From Blautia faecis (GTDB taxonomy: Bacteria > Bacillota > Clostridia > Lachnospirales > Lachnospiraceae), in NCBI RefSeq assembly GCF_020554845.1, contig NZ_JAJCIA010000044.1:1-28997 (forward strand): 28,997 bases of DNA, in the 5' to 3' direction. Both the position numbers and the translations under genes were made by a program. Each line of letters opens with the position of its first letter. Positions within the stretch are counted from its first letter, which is position 1. Below are positions 5,922-15,402 of this stretch, piece by piece. The notes beneath the pieces are model-generated. The model was not told the DNA's origin. It saw nothing but the letters and a program-made list of their open reading frames with translations, and searched no databases.

Positions 5922-7115
5922 TTATTCGATAACTGTAGCAACACGTCCTGATCCTACAGTACGTCCACCTTCACGGATAGCGAAAGTAAGACCCTGGCTC
6001 ATAGCGATTGGGTGGATCAGTTCGATTGTCATCTCGATGTTATCTCCAGGCATGCACATCTCTGTTCCTTCTGGAAGGTTGATAACACCTGTAACGTCTG
6101 TTGTTCTGAAGTAGAACTGTGGACGATAGTTGTTGAAGAATGGTGTATGACGGCCACCCTCGTCTTTAGTCAGAACGTAAACCTGAGCTGTGAATTTTGT
6201 ATGGCATGTGATTGTTCCTGGTTTAGCAAGAACCTGTCCACGCTCGATCTCGTTTCTCTGAACACCACGAAGAAGTGCACCGATGTTATCACCAGCCTGA
6301 GCCTCATCAAGAAGTTTACGGAACATCTCGATACCGGTTACAACAACTTTACGAGTCTCTTCTTTGATACCAACGATCTCAACCTCATCAGATACGTGAA
6401 GAACACCAGCCTCTACTCTACCAGTAGCAACTGTTCCACGTCCTGTGATGGAGAATACGTCCTCTACAGGCATAACGAATGGTTTATCTGTGTCACGCTG
6501 TGGGTCTGGAATGTAGCTATCTACTGCATCCATAAGCTCCATGATCTTATCGCCCCACTCGCTGCTCGGATCCTCAAGAGCTTTAAGAGCAGATCCTCTG
6601 ATTACCGGGATATCATCTCCTGGGAAGTCATACTCGGAAAGAAGCTCACGGATCTCCATCTCAACCAGCTCAAGAAGCTCGTCATCGTCAACCATATCAC
6701 ATTTGTTCATGAATACAACGATGTAAGGAACACCTACCTGACGGGAAAGAAGGATGTGCTCTTTTGTCTGAGCCATAACACCATCTGTAGCAGCAACAAC
6801 AAGGATAGCACCATCCATCTGAGCTGCACCAGTGATCATGTTCTTAACGTAGTCAGCATGGCCTGGGCAGTCAACGTGTGCATAGTGTCTATGCTCTGTC
6901 TCATACTCAACGTGTGCTGTAGAGATTGTGATACCACGCTCTCTTTCCTCTGGAGCTTTATCAATGTTAGCGAAATCTGTAGCTACGTTACCAGCAACTC
7001 TCTCAGAAAGTACTTTTGTGATAGCTGCAGTTAAAGTTGTTTTACCATGGTCAACGTGTCCGATGGTACCAATGTTACAATGCGGTTTTGTTCTCTCAAA
7101 CTTAGCCTTTGCCAT
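5922..7115 (-). CDS. tuf: translation elongation factor EF-Tu
   Basis: 397 residues, the normal length. It is the GTPase that brings aminoacyl-tRNA to the ribosomal A site. The P-loop [10 protein letters not shown] starts at residue 18; the other G-domain motifs are [12 protein letters not shown] and GSALKAL, followed by the two beta-barrel domains ([12 protein letters not shown]; the C-terminal part ends [11 protein letters not shown]). The start is fixed by AAGGAGG before ATG. It is the last gene of the str unit but is set apart from fusA by 155 bases holding its own consensus promoter, allowing extra expression. On the leader, CTCTATT/AATAGAG (7149-7164) forms a hairpin. Confidence 0.99.
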   Translation of the reverse strand: MAKAKFERTKPHCNIGTIGHVDHGKTTLTAAITKVLSERVAGNVATDFANIDKAPEERERGITISTAHVEYETEHRHYAHVDCPGHADYVKNMITGAAQMDGAILVVAATDGVMAQTKEHILLSRQVGVPYIVVFMNKCDMVDDDELLELVEMEIRELLSEYDFPGDDIPVIRGSALKALEDPSSEWGDKIMELMDAVDSYIPDPQRDTDKPFVMPVEDVFSITGRGTVATGRVEAGVLHVSDEVEIVGIKEETRKVVVTGIEMFRKLLDEAQAGDNIGALLRGVQRNEIERGQVLAKPGTITCHTKFTAQVYVLTKDEGGRHTPFFNNYRPQFYFRTTDVTGVINLPEGTEMCMPGDNIEMTIELIHPIAMSQGLTFAIREGGRTVGSGRVATVIE

Positions 7116-7195
7116 TTTAAAATGTCCTCCTTGAATAGTTGGCTCATTCTCTATTAAAATAGAGCGCCATATCGATTTTAAACTTGCTATCCTTG

Positions 7196-7224
7196 ATTAT
7201 ATTGCAAACCAAGGATATTTGCAA
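7196..7224 (-). promoter_or_regulatory. tuf promoter
   Basis: On the minus strand TTGCAA (7224-7219), a 17-base spacer and a perfect TATAAT (7201-7196), about 80 bases before the tuf ATG. A TTTGCAA/TTGCAAA inverted repeat spans the region between the -35 box and the -10 box. Confidence 0.75.
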
Positions 7225-7270
7225 GCTTTTTATTGTTTTATATGAAATCCTGATTCAGCCTGTAGTTAAA

Positions 7271-9394
7271 TCAGTCTTTCTTTGCCAGAACTTTCTCCTG
7301 AACACTCTTTGGAACTGGCTCATATTTCTCAAAGAACATGGAGTAGTTACCACGTCCCTGAGTTCTGGAACGAAGATCTGTTGCATATCCGAACATTTCG
7401 GAAAGCGGAACATATCCACGGATCATCTTACCTCCGCCGATATCATCCATACCTTCGATACGACCACGACGGGAGTTGATATCACCGATAACATCACCCA
7501 TGTAATCCTCTGGTGTGGTTACTTCAACCTTCATGATAGGCTCAAGAAGGATTGGAGCTGCCTTCTGCATAGCATCCTTGAATGCAAGAGAACCTGCAAT
7601 GTGGAATGCCATCTCAGAAGAATCGACTTCATGATAAGATCCATCGTATACATTTGCATGTACACCAACAACCGGATATCCACCAAGGATACCAGCCTTC
7701 ATAGCCTCTTCGATACCTTCTCCTACAGCCGGGATATATTCCTTCGGAATAGCACCGCCGACAACAGTAGACTCGAACTTGTACAGTTCTTCGCCGTTGG
7801 CATCCATAGGCTCGAATTTAACTTTACAGTGACCATACTGTCCACGACCACCGGACTGTTTAGCATATTTACTGTCTACGTCAACAGCCTTGGTGATTGT
7901 CTCTTTGTAAGCAACCTGAGGAGCACCTACGTTAGCCTCTACGTGGAACTCACGAAGAAGACGGTCAACGATGATCTCAAGGTGAAGCTCACCCATACCA
8001 GCGATAATGGTCTGTCCTGTTTCCTGATCTGTATGTGCACGGAAGGTCGGATCCTCTTCTGCAAGTTTTGCAAGAGCCTCACCAAGTTTGCCCTGTCCTG
8101 CTTTTGTCTTAGGCTCGATAGCCAGCTCGATAACTGGTTCCGGGAACTCCATGGACTCAAGGATTACTGGATGCTGCTCGTCACAGATTGTATCACCAGT
8201 TGTGGTAAATTTGAATCCGATAGCAGCAGCAATATCACCGGAGTAAACCTTATCCAGTTCCATACGCTTGTTAGCATGCATCTGAAGGATACGACCAACA
8301 CGCTCTTTTTTGCCCTTTGTAGAGTTATATACATAGGATCCGGAATTCATTGTTCCTGAATATACACGGAAATATGCAAGTTTTCCAACGAATGGGTCTG
8401 TCATGATTTTGAATGCCAGAGCAGAGAATGGCTCTTCATCAGAAGAATGTCTCACGGTCGGGTTTCCATCCATGTCAACACCATCGATTGGTGGGATATC
8501 TGTTGGAGCAGGCATATACTCCAGAATAGCATCCAGAAGTTTCTGAACACCTTTGTTTCTATATGCAGAACCGCAGCATACCGGAACAGCTGTACACTCG
8601 CATGTACCTTTTCTCAGGGCTGCTTTCAGTCTGTCTGTGCTTGGCTCTTCTCCCTCAAGATATTCCATCATGAGATCATCGTCCAGCTCACAAATTTTCT
8701 CGATCAGTTCTGTATGATAAAGCTCAGCATCTTCTTTCATGTCTTCCGGGATATCGGTGATAGTGATATCATCGCCCTTCTCATCATTGTAGATGTAAGC
8801 TTTCATTTCGAATAAGTCGATGATTCCCTTGAAGTCATCTTCTTTTCCGATTGGCAGCTGCAGGCAGATTGCATTTTTACCAAGACGAGTCTTGATCTGC
8901 TCTACTGCGCCGTAGAAGTTTGCACCAAGGATGTCCATCTTATTGATGAATGCCATACGTGGTACATTGTAGGTATCAGCCTGACGCCAAACGTTCTCAG
9001 ACTGTGGCTCAACACCACCCTTTGCACAGAATACGCCGACAGCGCCATCCAGTACACGAAGGGAACGCTCAACCTCAACAGTAAAGTCTACATGGCCTGG
9101 GGTATCAATGATGTTGATACGATGCTCCAAAGCGCCTGGCTTCGGTTTGCAGTTCTCTTCCAGTGTCCAGTGACATGTTGTTGCAGCGGATGTGATTGTG
9201 ATACCACGCTCCTGCTCCTGCTCCATCCAGTCCATGGTAGCAGTACCTTCATGAGTATCACCAATCTTGTAGTTGACACCTGTATAGTACAGAATTCGTT
9301 CTGTAAGAGTTGTCTTACCTGCATCGATATGAGCCATAATACCAATGTTTCTGGTTCTCTCGAGCGGGTATTCTCTACCTTCTTTTCCAGCCAA
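7271..9394 (-). CDS. fusA: translation elongation factor EF-G
   Basis: 707 residues, full length for EF-G, the GTPase that drives translocation of tRNA and mRNA on the ribosome. Seen are the P-loop [15 protein letters not shown] near residue 20, [12 protein letters not shown], and the C-terminal domain IV/V sequences ([26 protein letters not shown]). The start codon is TTG at 9392-9394: AAGGAGG sits 8 bases before it, the N-terminus [20 protein letters not shown] is complete from there, and no ATG is available. It follows rpsG by only 17 bases, so the two are one message. Confidence 0.98.
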   Translation of the reverse strand: MAGKEGREYPLERTRNIGIMAHIDAGKTTLTERILYYTGVNYKIGDTHEGTATMDWMEQEQERGITITSAATTCHWTLEENCKPKPGALEHRINIIDTPGHVDFTVEVERSLRVLDGAVGVFCAKGGVEPQSENVWRQADTYNVPRMAFINKMDILGANFYGAVEQIKTRLGKNAICLQLPIGKEDDFKGIIDLFEMKAYIYNDEKGDDITITDIPEDMKEDAELYHTELIEKICELDDDLMMEYLEGEEPSTDRLKAALRKGTCECTAVPVCCGSAYRNKGVQKLLDAILEYMPAPTDIPPIDGVDMDGNPTVRHSSDEEPFSALAFKIMTDPFVGKLAYFRVYSGTMNSGSYVYNSTKGKKERVGRILQMHANKRMELDKVYSGDIAAAIGFKFTTTGDTICDEQHPVILESMEFPEPVIELAIEPKTKAGQGKLGEALAKLAEEDPTFRAHTDQETGQTIIAGMGELHLEIIVDRLLREFHVEANVGAPQVAYKETITKAVDVDSKYAKQSGGRGQYGHCKVKFEPMDANGEELYKFESTVVGGAIPKEYIPAVGEGIEEAMKAGILGGYPVVGVHANVYDGSYHEVDSSEMAFHIAGSLAFKDAMQKAAPILLEPIMKVEVTTPEDYMGDVIGDINSRRGRIEGMDDIGGGKMIRGYVPLSEMFGYATDLRSRTQGRGNYSMFFEKYEPVPKSVQEKVLAKKD

Positions 9395-9411
9395 TGGATT
9401 TTCCTCCTTGA

Positions 9412-9963
<552 letters not shown>

Positions 9964-10040
9964 CTATATTTAACCCGCAACCGACAGGGTATATGGAATA
10001 CCGTACAAATCTCTATAGTCTCCGCAGCAATACGGATGGA

Positions 10041-10460
10041 TTATTTTTTAACTTTCGGTCTCTTAGCGCCGTATTTGGAACGGGCCTGTTTTCTGTTAGC
10101 AACACCTGCGGTATCAAGAGTACCTCTGATGATGTGGTATCTTGTACCAGGTAAGTCCTTAACCCTTCCTCCACGGATCAGAACAACGCTATGCTCCTGA
10201 AGGTTGTGACCTTCTCCTGGGATGTAGCTTGTTACTTCGATTCCGTTGGAAAGACGAACTCTGGCGATTTTTCTAAGAGCTGAGTTAGGCTTCTTAGGAG
10301 TAGCTGTTTTAACAGCTGTGCAAACGCCACGTTTCTGTGGTGCAGACTGCTCAACTGCTTTCTTTCTTAAAGAGTTATAAGTTCTCTGCAGAGCCGGAGC
10401 TGTAGATTTCTTAACAGCTGTCTGGCGTCCTTTTCTTACTAACTGGTTGAATGTTGGCAT
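10041..10460 (-). CDS. rpsL: 30S ribosomal protein S12
   Basis: 139 residues. S12 lies at the decoding centre of the 30S subunit. Diagnostic sequences are [12 protein letters not shown] at the start, [15 protein letters not shown] (the streptomycin-contact loop, wild-type lysines) and [18 protein letters not shown]. The ATG follows GGGAGGTG. It is the first gene of the rpsL-rpsG-fusA message; in most Firmicutes it directly follows rpoC or an L7Ae-like gene, but here 7 kb separate it from rpoC and a strong promoter of its own lies 112 bases upstream. Confidence 0.99.
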   Translation of the reverse strand: MPTFNQLVRKGRQTAVKKSTAPALQRTYNSLRKKAVEQSAPQKRGVCTAVKTATPKKPNSALRKIARVRLSNGIEVTSYIPGEGHNLQEHSVVLIRGGRVKDLPGTRYHIIRGTLDTAGVANRKQARSKYGAKRPKVKK

Positions 10461-10571
10461 TCCATTTCACCTCCCGATTTATTTCTCCATAGATTGTTCT
10501 ATGGGGTTTCCTTGCGGTTGCTATTATCTTAGTAAGCGCGGAAAAAAATGCCTTATTTCGCACGCTTTTTG

Positions 10572-10600
10572 ATTATATCCTGTCTGCATATCTCTGTCAA
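10572..10600 (-). promoter_or_regulatory. perfect-consensus promoter of rpsL-rpsG-fusA
   Basis: On the minus strand TTGACA (10600-10595), 17 bases, TATAAT (10577-10572): full consensus at both boxes. The leader of about 105 nt to the rpsL start carries a perfect 7-bp hairpin, CCATAGA/TCTATGG (10487-10504), close to the ribosome site, a possible point of translational control. Confidence 0.9.
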
Positions 10601-10738
10601 GGTGTTTTTCATCAATTTTTCCTTATTTTTTCAAGGTTTTTACAATTTATCACGGTGAATTATAAATAGGTTTCTTCTTATTATAATGTATTTTTTACTG
10701 CTGTTCTGGAGCGTTAAAAAAAATCATTCCCGTGATCT

Positions 10739-10832
10739 GCATCACAATTTGTGGGAGATTTCGCTCGGATGAGGGCGCCTTAGCGGGCTACGGTAACCGA
10801 ATTCGGGTGAAATATACCGCAAATTGTGACGC
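10739..10832. other. 94-bp structured intergenic element of unknown type
   Basis: The 535 bases between rpsL and the amidase contain no gene. In their middle, GCATCACAATTTGTGG (10739-10754) and CCGCAAATTGTGACGC (10817-10832) are complementary at 14 of 16 positions. A second stem, ATTTC (10758-10762) with GAAAT (10809-10813), closes inside it, and the core holds GGTAACCGAATTCGGGTG. A TATAAT lies upstream on the plus strand (10682-10687), without a clear -35 box. On the minus strand eight T's follow the element. It may be a structured RNA or a palindromic repeat. I could not match it to a known riboswitch. Confidence 0.4.
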
Positions 10833-10885
10833 ACATCTTGCAGAAAGCCTTTTTCAAACACGCTCTAGGAAAACTTAACTTTACA

Positions 10886-10914
10886 TTGCATTCACAGCTT
10901 CACATTATTATAAT
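10886..10914 (+). promoter_or_regulatory. promoter of the amidase gene
   Basis: TTGCAT (10886-10891), 17 bases, TATAAT (10909-10914). Transcription should start near 10921, giving a leader of about 93 nt. The unit presumably includes the amidase and the beta-lactamase-like gene behind it. Confidence 0.65.
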
Positions 10915-11013
10915 AAGAAACAAGAACTTTTCAGCACCTCTACAGTACCTGCTTTTCGAAATACAATCTGCTGAATAGTCGAAAAAAGAATTAACATGAA
11001 CAGGAGTATACAT

Positions 11014-11799
11014 ATGTGTTTCAAAAAAGCAGTGGCTAAACCCAGTGGATTCTCTCGGATTTTTGCATTTGGCCTCATGATTTTTTCCGGAGCAGGACTT
11101 ATAAATCTGTGCACTGTCTGTGCTGAGACCACTGACGAGCTTCAGGGACCGCCTGTAGCCCAGTCACATATAATCGGTATTGATCCCGGTCATCAGGGTC
11201 CAAATGTGGATATGAGTGACCTTGAACCTCTTGGTCCAGGTTCCACAGAAATGAAAGCCAAAGCCTCAACAGGAACCCAGGGAACTTTTTCAGGTCTGCC
11301 TGAATATCAGCTGAATCTGGATGTTTCTTTGAAGCTGCAGCAGATTCTGGAAGACCGTGGCTATCAGACTGTTCTTACCAGAACGGATAATGATACTGCC
11401 ATCAGTAATAAAGAGCGAGCTGAATATGTTGTCGGACAGGGGGCCGAGGTTTACGTGCGTATCCATGCCAATGGTGCTGAATCGTCCTCTGCTGCCGGTG
11501 CACTTACCATTTCCCCCTCCTCTTCCAATCCTTATGTATCCCAGCTCTATGATGATTCCAACAGCCTTTCCCAGTGCATTCTGGATGCCTATTGTGACGC
11601 AACCGGATTTGAAAACCGCGGCGTAACACATGCCGACAATATGACTGGAATCAACTGGAGCACCATTCCGGTAACTATTGTGGAAATGGGATTTATGACC
11701 AATGAATCTGATGATCTGAAAATGAGCAATCCGGATTTTCAGAACACAATGGCATCTGGAATCGCTGATGGGATTGATGCATATTTTGCGGAAAAATAA
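11014..11799 (+). CDS. secreted N-acetylmuramoyl-L-alanine amidase (Amidase_3)
   Basis: 261 residues. A hydrophobic segment at about 14-34 after a basic start is a signal peptide or anchor. The catalytic domain (about 52-260) is the zinc amidase fold that cuts the bond between N-acetylmuramic acid and the peptide stem: zinc ligands His60 (IDPGHQG), Glu97 (GLPEYQLNLD) and His151 (RIHANG), and catalytic Glu224 (IVEMGFMTN). No cell-wall binding repeats are present, as in CwlD-like enzymes. The start at 11014 is preferred because AGGAG lies 7 bases upstream; an in-frame ATG at 10996 has no good site. It is the first of two plus-strand genes; a small hairpin (AATAAATC/GATTTATT) spans its stop. Confidence 0.93.
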   Translation: MCFKKAVAKPSGFSRIFAFGLMIFSGAGLINLCTVCAETTDELQGPPVAQSHIIGIDPGHQGPNVDMSDLEPLGPGSTEMKAKASTGTQGTFSGLPEYQLNLDVSLKLQQILEDRGYQTVLTRTDNDTAISNKERAEYVVGQGAEVYVRIHANGAESSSAAGALTISPSSSNPYVSQLYDDSNSLSQCILDAYCDATGFENRGVTHADNMTGINWSTIPVTIVEMGFMTNESDDLKMSNPDFQNTMASGIADGIDAYFAEK

Positions 11800-11864
11800 A
11801 TCTGGATTTATTGCCATAAAATAATGTCTCTTCCAGATATTTCATTGATTCGAAAGGAGAACTT

Positions 11865-13169
11865 ATGAAAAATAATAGAAAGAAACAAACCTCTTCTTAT
11901 CTGCTGATTTTTCTAGGCATTGTCGCTGCTTTACTAATTCTTATCATTCTTTACCTTACTTTCTTCAGAAGGGACAGCCAGAGAAGTATTAATCTGGCAA
12001 AAAACGATTCAGCAACAGCCCAGACTGAAGATTTCACTGACGGTGAAGCTTCCGGATTTACCTCTGGTGATGAAACTTCTGAAGACGCCGACCAAAGCGG
12101 CTTTGTTTCTGATGATGGAAATTCCGACAGCGAATCTTCTACTGATGATTCTTCTGTCCAGGGACCGTCCCAGAGAGAAAATGCAGGTTCTGTACAGTCT
12201 TCTCCAACTCCGGAGGAAGTAACTGTTCCTTATCAGACTCCTGCTGCCAATACAGAACCAGTAGGTCCTTCCCAGTCATCCGGTTCCAACTCCGCTCAGA
12301 CAACAAATGGCACTTCCCAGAGAAAAAAAGATTCTACCATGGCTGCTATTACCCCCGAACTTTCTGACGATGATGGCACCATCTCTCCCTCCCACGGAAG
12401 TTCTGCTTTTGACAACAAATCCGATGAAAAGATGGATACTCTGGTCACTCAGGTTCAATCCCAGCTTCCTGGTTCAAACGGTTCCTGGAGCGTTTATATC
12501 TGTGACCTTTCAGGCGGCTCAGAGGCTACGATCAATGATTCCCCCATGCAGGCAGCCAGCCTGATCAAGCTTTTCATTATGGGTGCAGTATATGAGAATT
12601 ATGATTCTTTGTCCCAGCAGTATGGTTCTGCCACTCTGGATTCCTATCTGACACCAATGATCACCGTCAGTGATAATGACGCGGCAAACAGTCTGGTTTC
12701 CTGCCTGGGAAGTGGCGACAGCACTGCAGGTATGCAGAAAGTAAACAGTTTCTGTCAGTCTCACGGCTACACAAATACTTCCATGGAACGACTGCTTCTT
12801 GCCAGCAACGAATTCGGAGATAATTACACTTCTGCCTATGACTGTGGAAAATTCCTGAAAGAAATTTACCAGATCTGCTCTGGTACTACTCAGACGCCAA
12901 GCCTTTTACATGCAGAAGAAATGTATTCCCTTCTGAAGCAACAGCAACGTACCAACAAGATTCCGGCTGCCCTGCCAGAGGGCGTCAGCGTTGCCAACAA
13001 AACCGGTGAGCTTTCCGATGTAGAAAATGATGCCGGAATCCTGTACAACGCACAGGGTGGAAACGATCTGGTCATCGTCTTCCTTTCCCAGAACCTCTCC
13101 AGCCCGGGAGAAGCCCAGAATACAATTGCACAGCTTAGCCGCAGTATTTATCTCTACTATAATGATTAA
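11865..13169 (+). CDS. membrane-tethered class A beta-lactamase-like serine enzyme
   Basis: 434 residues. A short cytoplasmic start, one membrane helix (about 12-34), then about 150 residues of Ser, Asp, Glu, Thr and Gly-rich linker with little predicted fold, then a serine-hydrolase domain (about 190-434). The three active-site motifs of penicillin-interacting enzymes are present: Ser232-x-x-Lys235 (ASLIKLF), Ser269-Asp-Asn271 (VSDNDAANSL) and Lys379-Thr-Gly381. The class A deacylating glutamate is not obvious, so a true beta-lactamase is uncertain; a peptidoglycan peptidase or a penicillin-binding sensor is possible. The linker would let the domain reach across the wall. GAAAGGAG precedes the ATG. 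It follows the amidase by 65 bases, suggesting a shared cell-wall role. Confidence 0.85.
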   Translation: MKNNRKKQTSSYLLIFLGIVAALLILIILYLTFFRRDSQRSINLAKNDSATAQTEDFTDGEASGFTSGDETSEDADQSGFVSDDGNSDSESSTDDSSVQGPSQRENAGSVQSSPTPEEVTVPYQTPAANTEPVGPSQSSGSNSAQTTNGTSQRKKDSTMAAITPELSDDDGTISPSHGSSAFDNKSDEKMDTLVTQVQSQLPGSNGSWSVYICDLSGGSEATINDSPMQAASLIKLFIMGAVYENYDSLSQQYGSATLDSYLTPMITVSDNDAANSLVSCLGSGDSTAGMQKVNSFCQSHGYTNTSMERLLLASNEFGDNYTSAYDCGKFLKEIYQICSGTTQTPSLLHAEEMYSLLKQQQRTNKIPAALPEGVSVANKTGELSDVENDAGILYNAQGGNDLVIVFLSQNLSSPGEAQNTIAQLSRSIYLYYND

Positions 13170-13185
13170 CCTTAATTGCTATTAA

Positions 13186-13220
13186 AAATGCGCAGTGCCT
13201 CCAAACAACACTGCGCATTT
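13186..13220. terminator. bidirectional terminator
   Basis: A perfect 12-bp stem, AAATGCGCAGTG (13186-13197) with CACTGCGCATTT (13209-13220), lies between two convergent genes. On the minus strand TTTTTA follows, and on the plus strand TTTCTATATT. It serves the serine enzyme gene and the kinase-phosphatase unit. Confidence 0.85.
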
Positions 13221-13237
13221 CTATATTAAGAAATTAC

Positions 13238-14470
13238 CTACTCCTCGTCCCCATTCTCTTCATATGACATTTCCCATATCTCTGAAAAAACAGCCAGCGG
13301 ACAATCCGTCAAAAGACACATCAGCAGGAAACATTCGTATGGGTTCACAATATAAATCTCGCTCATTCCACACTTTTTCAAGATTCTCTGCGCTTCCTCT
13401 ATGAAATGATGGTATCTGTCATAGGGATCATCATCATCCATCTCCTGAGACACGATAAAGAACTCCAGCGTAAGAAGATCAAACCGCTCTACCGGGAACT
13501 TGTGATTCAGAATATTGGTAATTCTCTGTCTGCTGAATCTCTTCTGGCTGAAATGTTTCGCCAGGATAGAGGCTGACATTTTTTTCAGATTTCCCATCTT
13601 ATTAATAGGAATACCATTGCAGATTACCTTCTCCAGATCAGAAGGAGTAATATTCTCCGGTTTCCAGACCTTATCCCGGCCTTTCTCCTCCTCATCCTTC
13701 TGATACATGGCCGCAATGATCTGCTTCGCATGTTCCAGAAGACGCAGGAACTCCTGAAATGCCTGACTCTTCTCATTCATTGGATCATCCCAGCCAGCTT
13801 TCAGGCATGCCAGATATTTCAGCAATTTTTCCTCTGTATCTATGGTAAAATCGCCGCTGATTACTTCCGCCACTTTGCCTTTATCTGCTGCAGGTTCCAT
13901 GGATTTGTAATTCTCTTTATAGTCCTCTGCCTTGCTGTAAGGAAGCTGCTTACTATAACAATACCAGTAGATCACTTCCTCTGGATTATGGAAATCAAAA
14001 TCCTGTTCCTTCAGCACCCTTGTCAGAAAGTCTGAAACATCCTCCGCGCTCATGCGAAGCCCGAAGCCCAGCAGAAATACAGTCTCGCGCTTTACTGAGG
14101 CCTGTGTAAGCCAGTTGTTCACCAACGCAGGAAGCTTAGTTGAAGTAGGATTCATAGACTTGGGTGTATAGGTTTCCCGAAAAGAATCAACTGCAATATC
14201 TCTGTATACCTCCTGGGGCACTTCCCCAAACGGTTCCTCAATCCCGGCTCTTTCATAGATATATCTCTTCAAATGATCTCCGAACGAAACCAGCTCCATC
14301 TCTTTATATAAATAATGAAAAATAACGTCCGCATCTTCATCCTCAAATCCGTCCAGACTGACTACCTGACGAAATCTCTGGGCGGCCCTTCTGGTAAATT
14401 CAAAATCCTTTACGGAATCAAATGCCACTGTCTGTTCAAAATCAAGATCCTGCATACGATTTTTCATCAT
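13238..14470 (-). CDS. unrecognised 410-residue cytoplasmic protein, third gene of the kinase-phosphatase unit
   Basis: Starts MMKNRMQDLDFEQTVAFDSV and ends in an acidic tail (SYEENGDEE). No signal peptide and no clear membrane helix; mostly helical and charged. Stretches such as KMSASILAKHFSQKRFSRQR followed by ITNILNHKFPVERFDLLTLE resemble a helix-turn-helix-like module (about 310-350), but this is weak. AAGGTGA precedes the ATG. It lies 60 bases behind the PP2C gene and ends before the shared terminator, so it is the last cistron of the kinase-phosphatase message. It is a natural candidate for a substrate or effector of that pair. No family is recognised and no function can be stated. Confidence 0.75.
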   Translation of the reverse strand: MMKNRMQDLDFEQTVAFDSVKDFEFTRRAAQRFRQVVSLDGFEDEDADVIFHYLYKEMELVSFGDHLKRYIYERAGIEEPFGEVPQEVYRDIAVDSFRETYTPKSMNPTSTKLPALVNNWLTQASVKRETVFLLGFGLRMSAEDVSDFLTRVLKEQDFDFHNPEEVIYWYCYSKQLPYSKAEDYKENYKSMEPAADKGKVAEVISGDFTIDTEEKLLKYLACLKAGWDDPMNEKSQAFQEFLRLLEHAKQIIAAMYQKDEEEKGRDKVWKPENITPSDLEKVICNGIPINKMGNLKKMSASILAKHFSQKRFSRQRITNILNHKFPVERFDLLTLEFFIVSQEMDDDDPYDRYHHFIEEAQRILKKCGMSEIYIVNPYECFLLMCLLTDCPLAVFSEIWEMSYEENGDEE

Positions 14471-14530
14471 AAATCACCTTCATTTTCCTATAATCAACTA
14501 CTTAAATTGTGAAAAATTTTGCCCTCTGAT

Positions 14531-15334
14531 TTATCCCTTCTTCTGCAAAAGCCAGGTTTTGAACGGCCGATTCTCTGTTCTTACCTCGCAGAGAATGATC
14601 GTAGTATTATCTCTGGCCCCTTTATCCAGTACCCTTGTTAAAAGAGCATGGGCAATATCACGAATTGAGTCCTCCAGCTTCATAATTTCTTCAATCTCGC
14701 GGTCAGATAACATATCTGTTACCCCGTCTGAGCAAAGCAGATAACGGTCCCTATCCTGATAAGGAATTGCCGCAATGGCAGGTTCCAGCTTCATCTCGGT
14801 CTCCTCCACTCCCAGAAACTGAGTCAGTGGTGCTTTCCCAAATCTGCAGCTTTTCAACACATGATCGCTGGAAATCTGTGAAAAATCCCCCTTGGAAAAC
14901 CGATAAATCCTGCTGTCTCCCAGATTACAGATATACGCTTCTTTTTTTCCAAAAGCAATCATCGCCATAGTAGTTCCCATGGCACTGATCCGTTGTTCCC
15001 GACCATAATCACATACAGCCTGATTCATATTCTTACAGGCTTCCGTAAGAAAAAGTTCTGGTGCTTTACGAAGCATCCCCTTATTTTCCCTATAAAAATG
15101 CTCCAGGCTGTCAGAAGCAAGCCAGGCAGCCATTTCTCCCTGGCTCTCCCCTCCCATGCCGTCAAAAACAGCCATTACCGGAAGGCTCTCCCGAAGCCTG
15201 ATACCTGTACGGATTTCTTCTGTTCCATGATTACTCACTGGAAGGTGCTCTCCGCAGCACCAGAAATTGTCCTCGTTATTTGGTCGCACTTTCCCTGCAT
15301 GGCAGGTATATGCATAATCAATATGATATGTCAT
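14531..15334 (-). CDS. PP2C-type protein Ser/Thr phosphatase
   Basis: 267 residues from the chosen ATG. It carries the PP2C metal-site motifs in order: RPNNEDNFW (17-25), VFDGMGGESQGE (57-68), SAMGTTMAM, NLGDSRIYRF, LCSDGVTDML and DNTTIIL near the end; all acidic ligands are present, so it should be an active Mn/Mg-dependent phosphatase removing phosphate from Ser and Thr. The start at 15334 has AGAGGA just upstream and gives the usual short lead before the first motif. A GTG at 15382 in frame is the alternative. It follows the membrane kinase by 68 bases, matching the PrkC/PrpC-type pairing in Firmicutes, where the phosphatase reverses the kinase. Confidence 0.93.
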   Translation of the reverse strand: MTYHIDYAYTCHAGKVRPNNEDNFWCCGEHLPVSNHGTEEIRTGIRLRESLPVMAVFDGMGGESQGEMAAWLASDSLEHFYRENKGMLRKAPELFLTEACKNMNQAVCDYGREQRISAMGTTMAMIAFGKKEAYICNLGDSRIYRFSKGDFSQISSDHVLKSCRFGKAPLTQFLGVEETEMKLEPAIAAIPYQDRDRYLLCSDGVTDMLSDREIEEIMKLEDSIRDIAHALLTRVLDKGARDNTTIILCEVRTENRPFKTWLLQKKG

Positions 15335-15402
15335 TCTATTCCTCTTCGTCTGTCTGTCGATATTCCAAAGAATCACAGCCACTTCTTATATGACCGGTAT
15401 CA

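Noticed and set aside
6012..7034. Plus-strand open frame of 340 codons opposite tuf
   Set aside because: It is antisense to EF-Tu, has a composition set by the codons of that gene, no ribosome site, and no recognisable domain. The same applies to the long antisense frames over fusA, rpsG, rpoC and rpoB.
10739..10832. Cyclic-di-AMP (ydaO) riboswitch, suggested by the downstream amidase and a GGGTGAAAT segment
   Set aside because: The other conserved ydaO blocks are missing, and the element lies upstream of the predicted amidase promoter, not in its leader.
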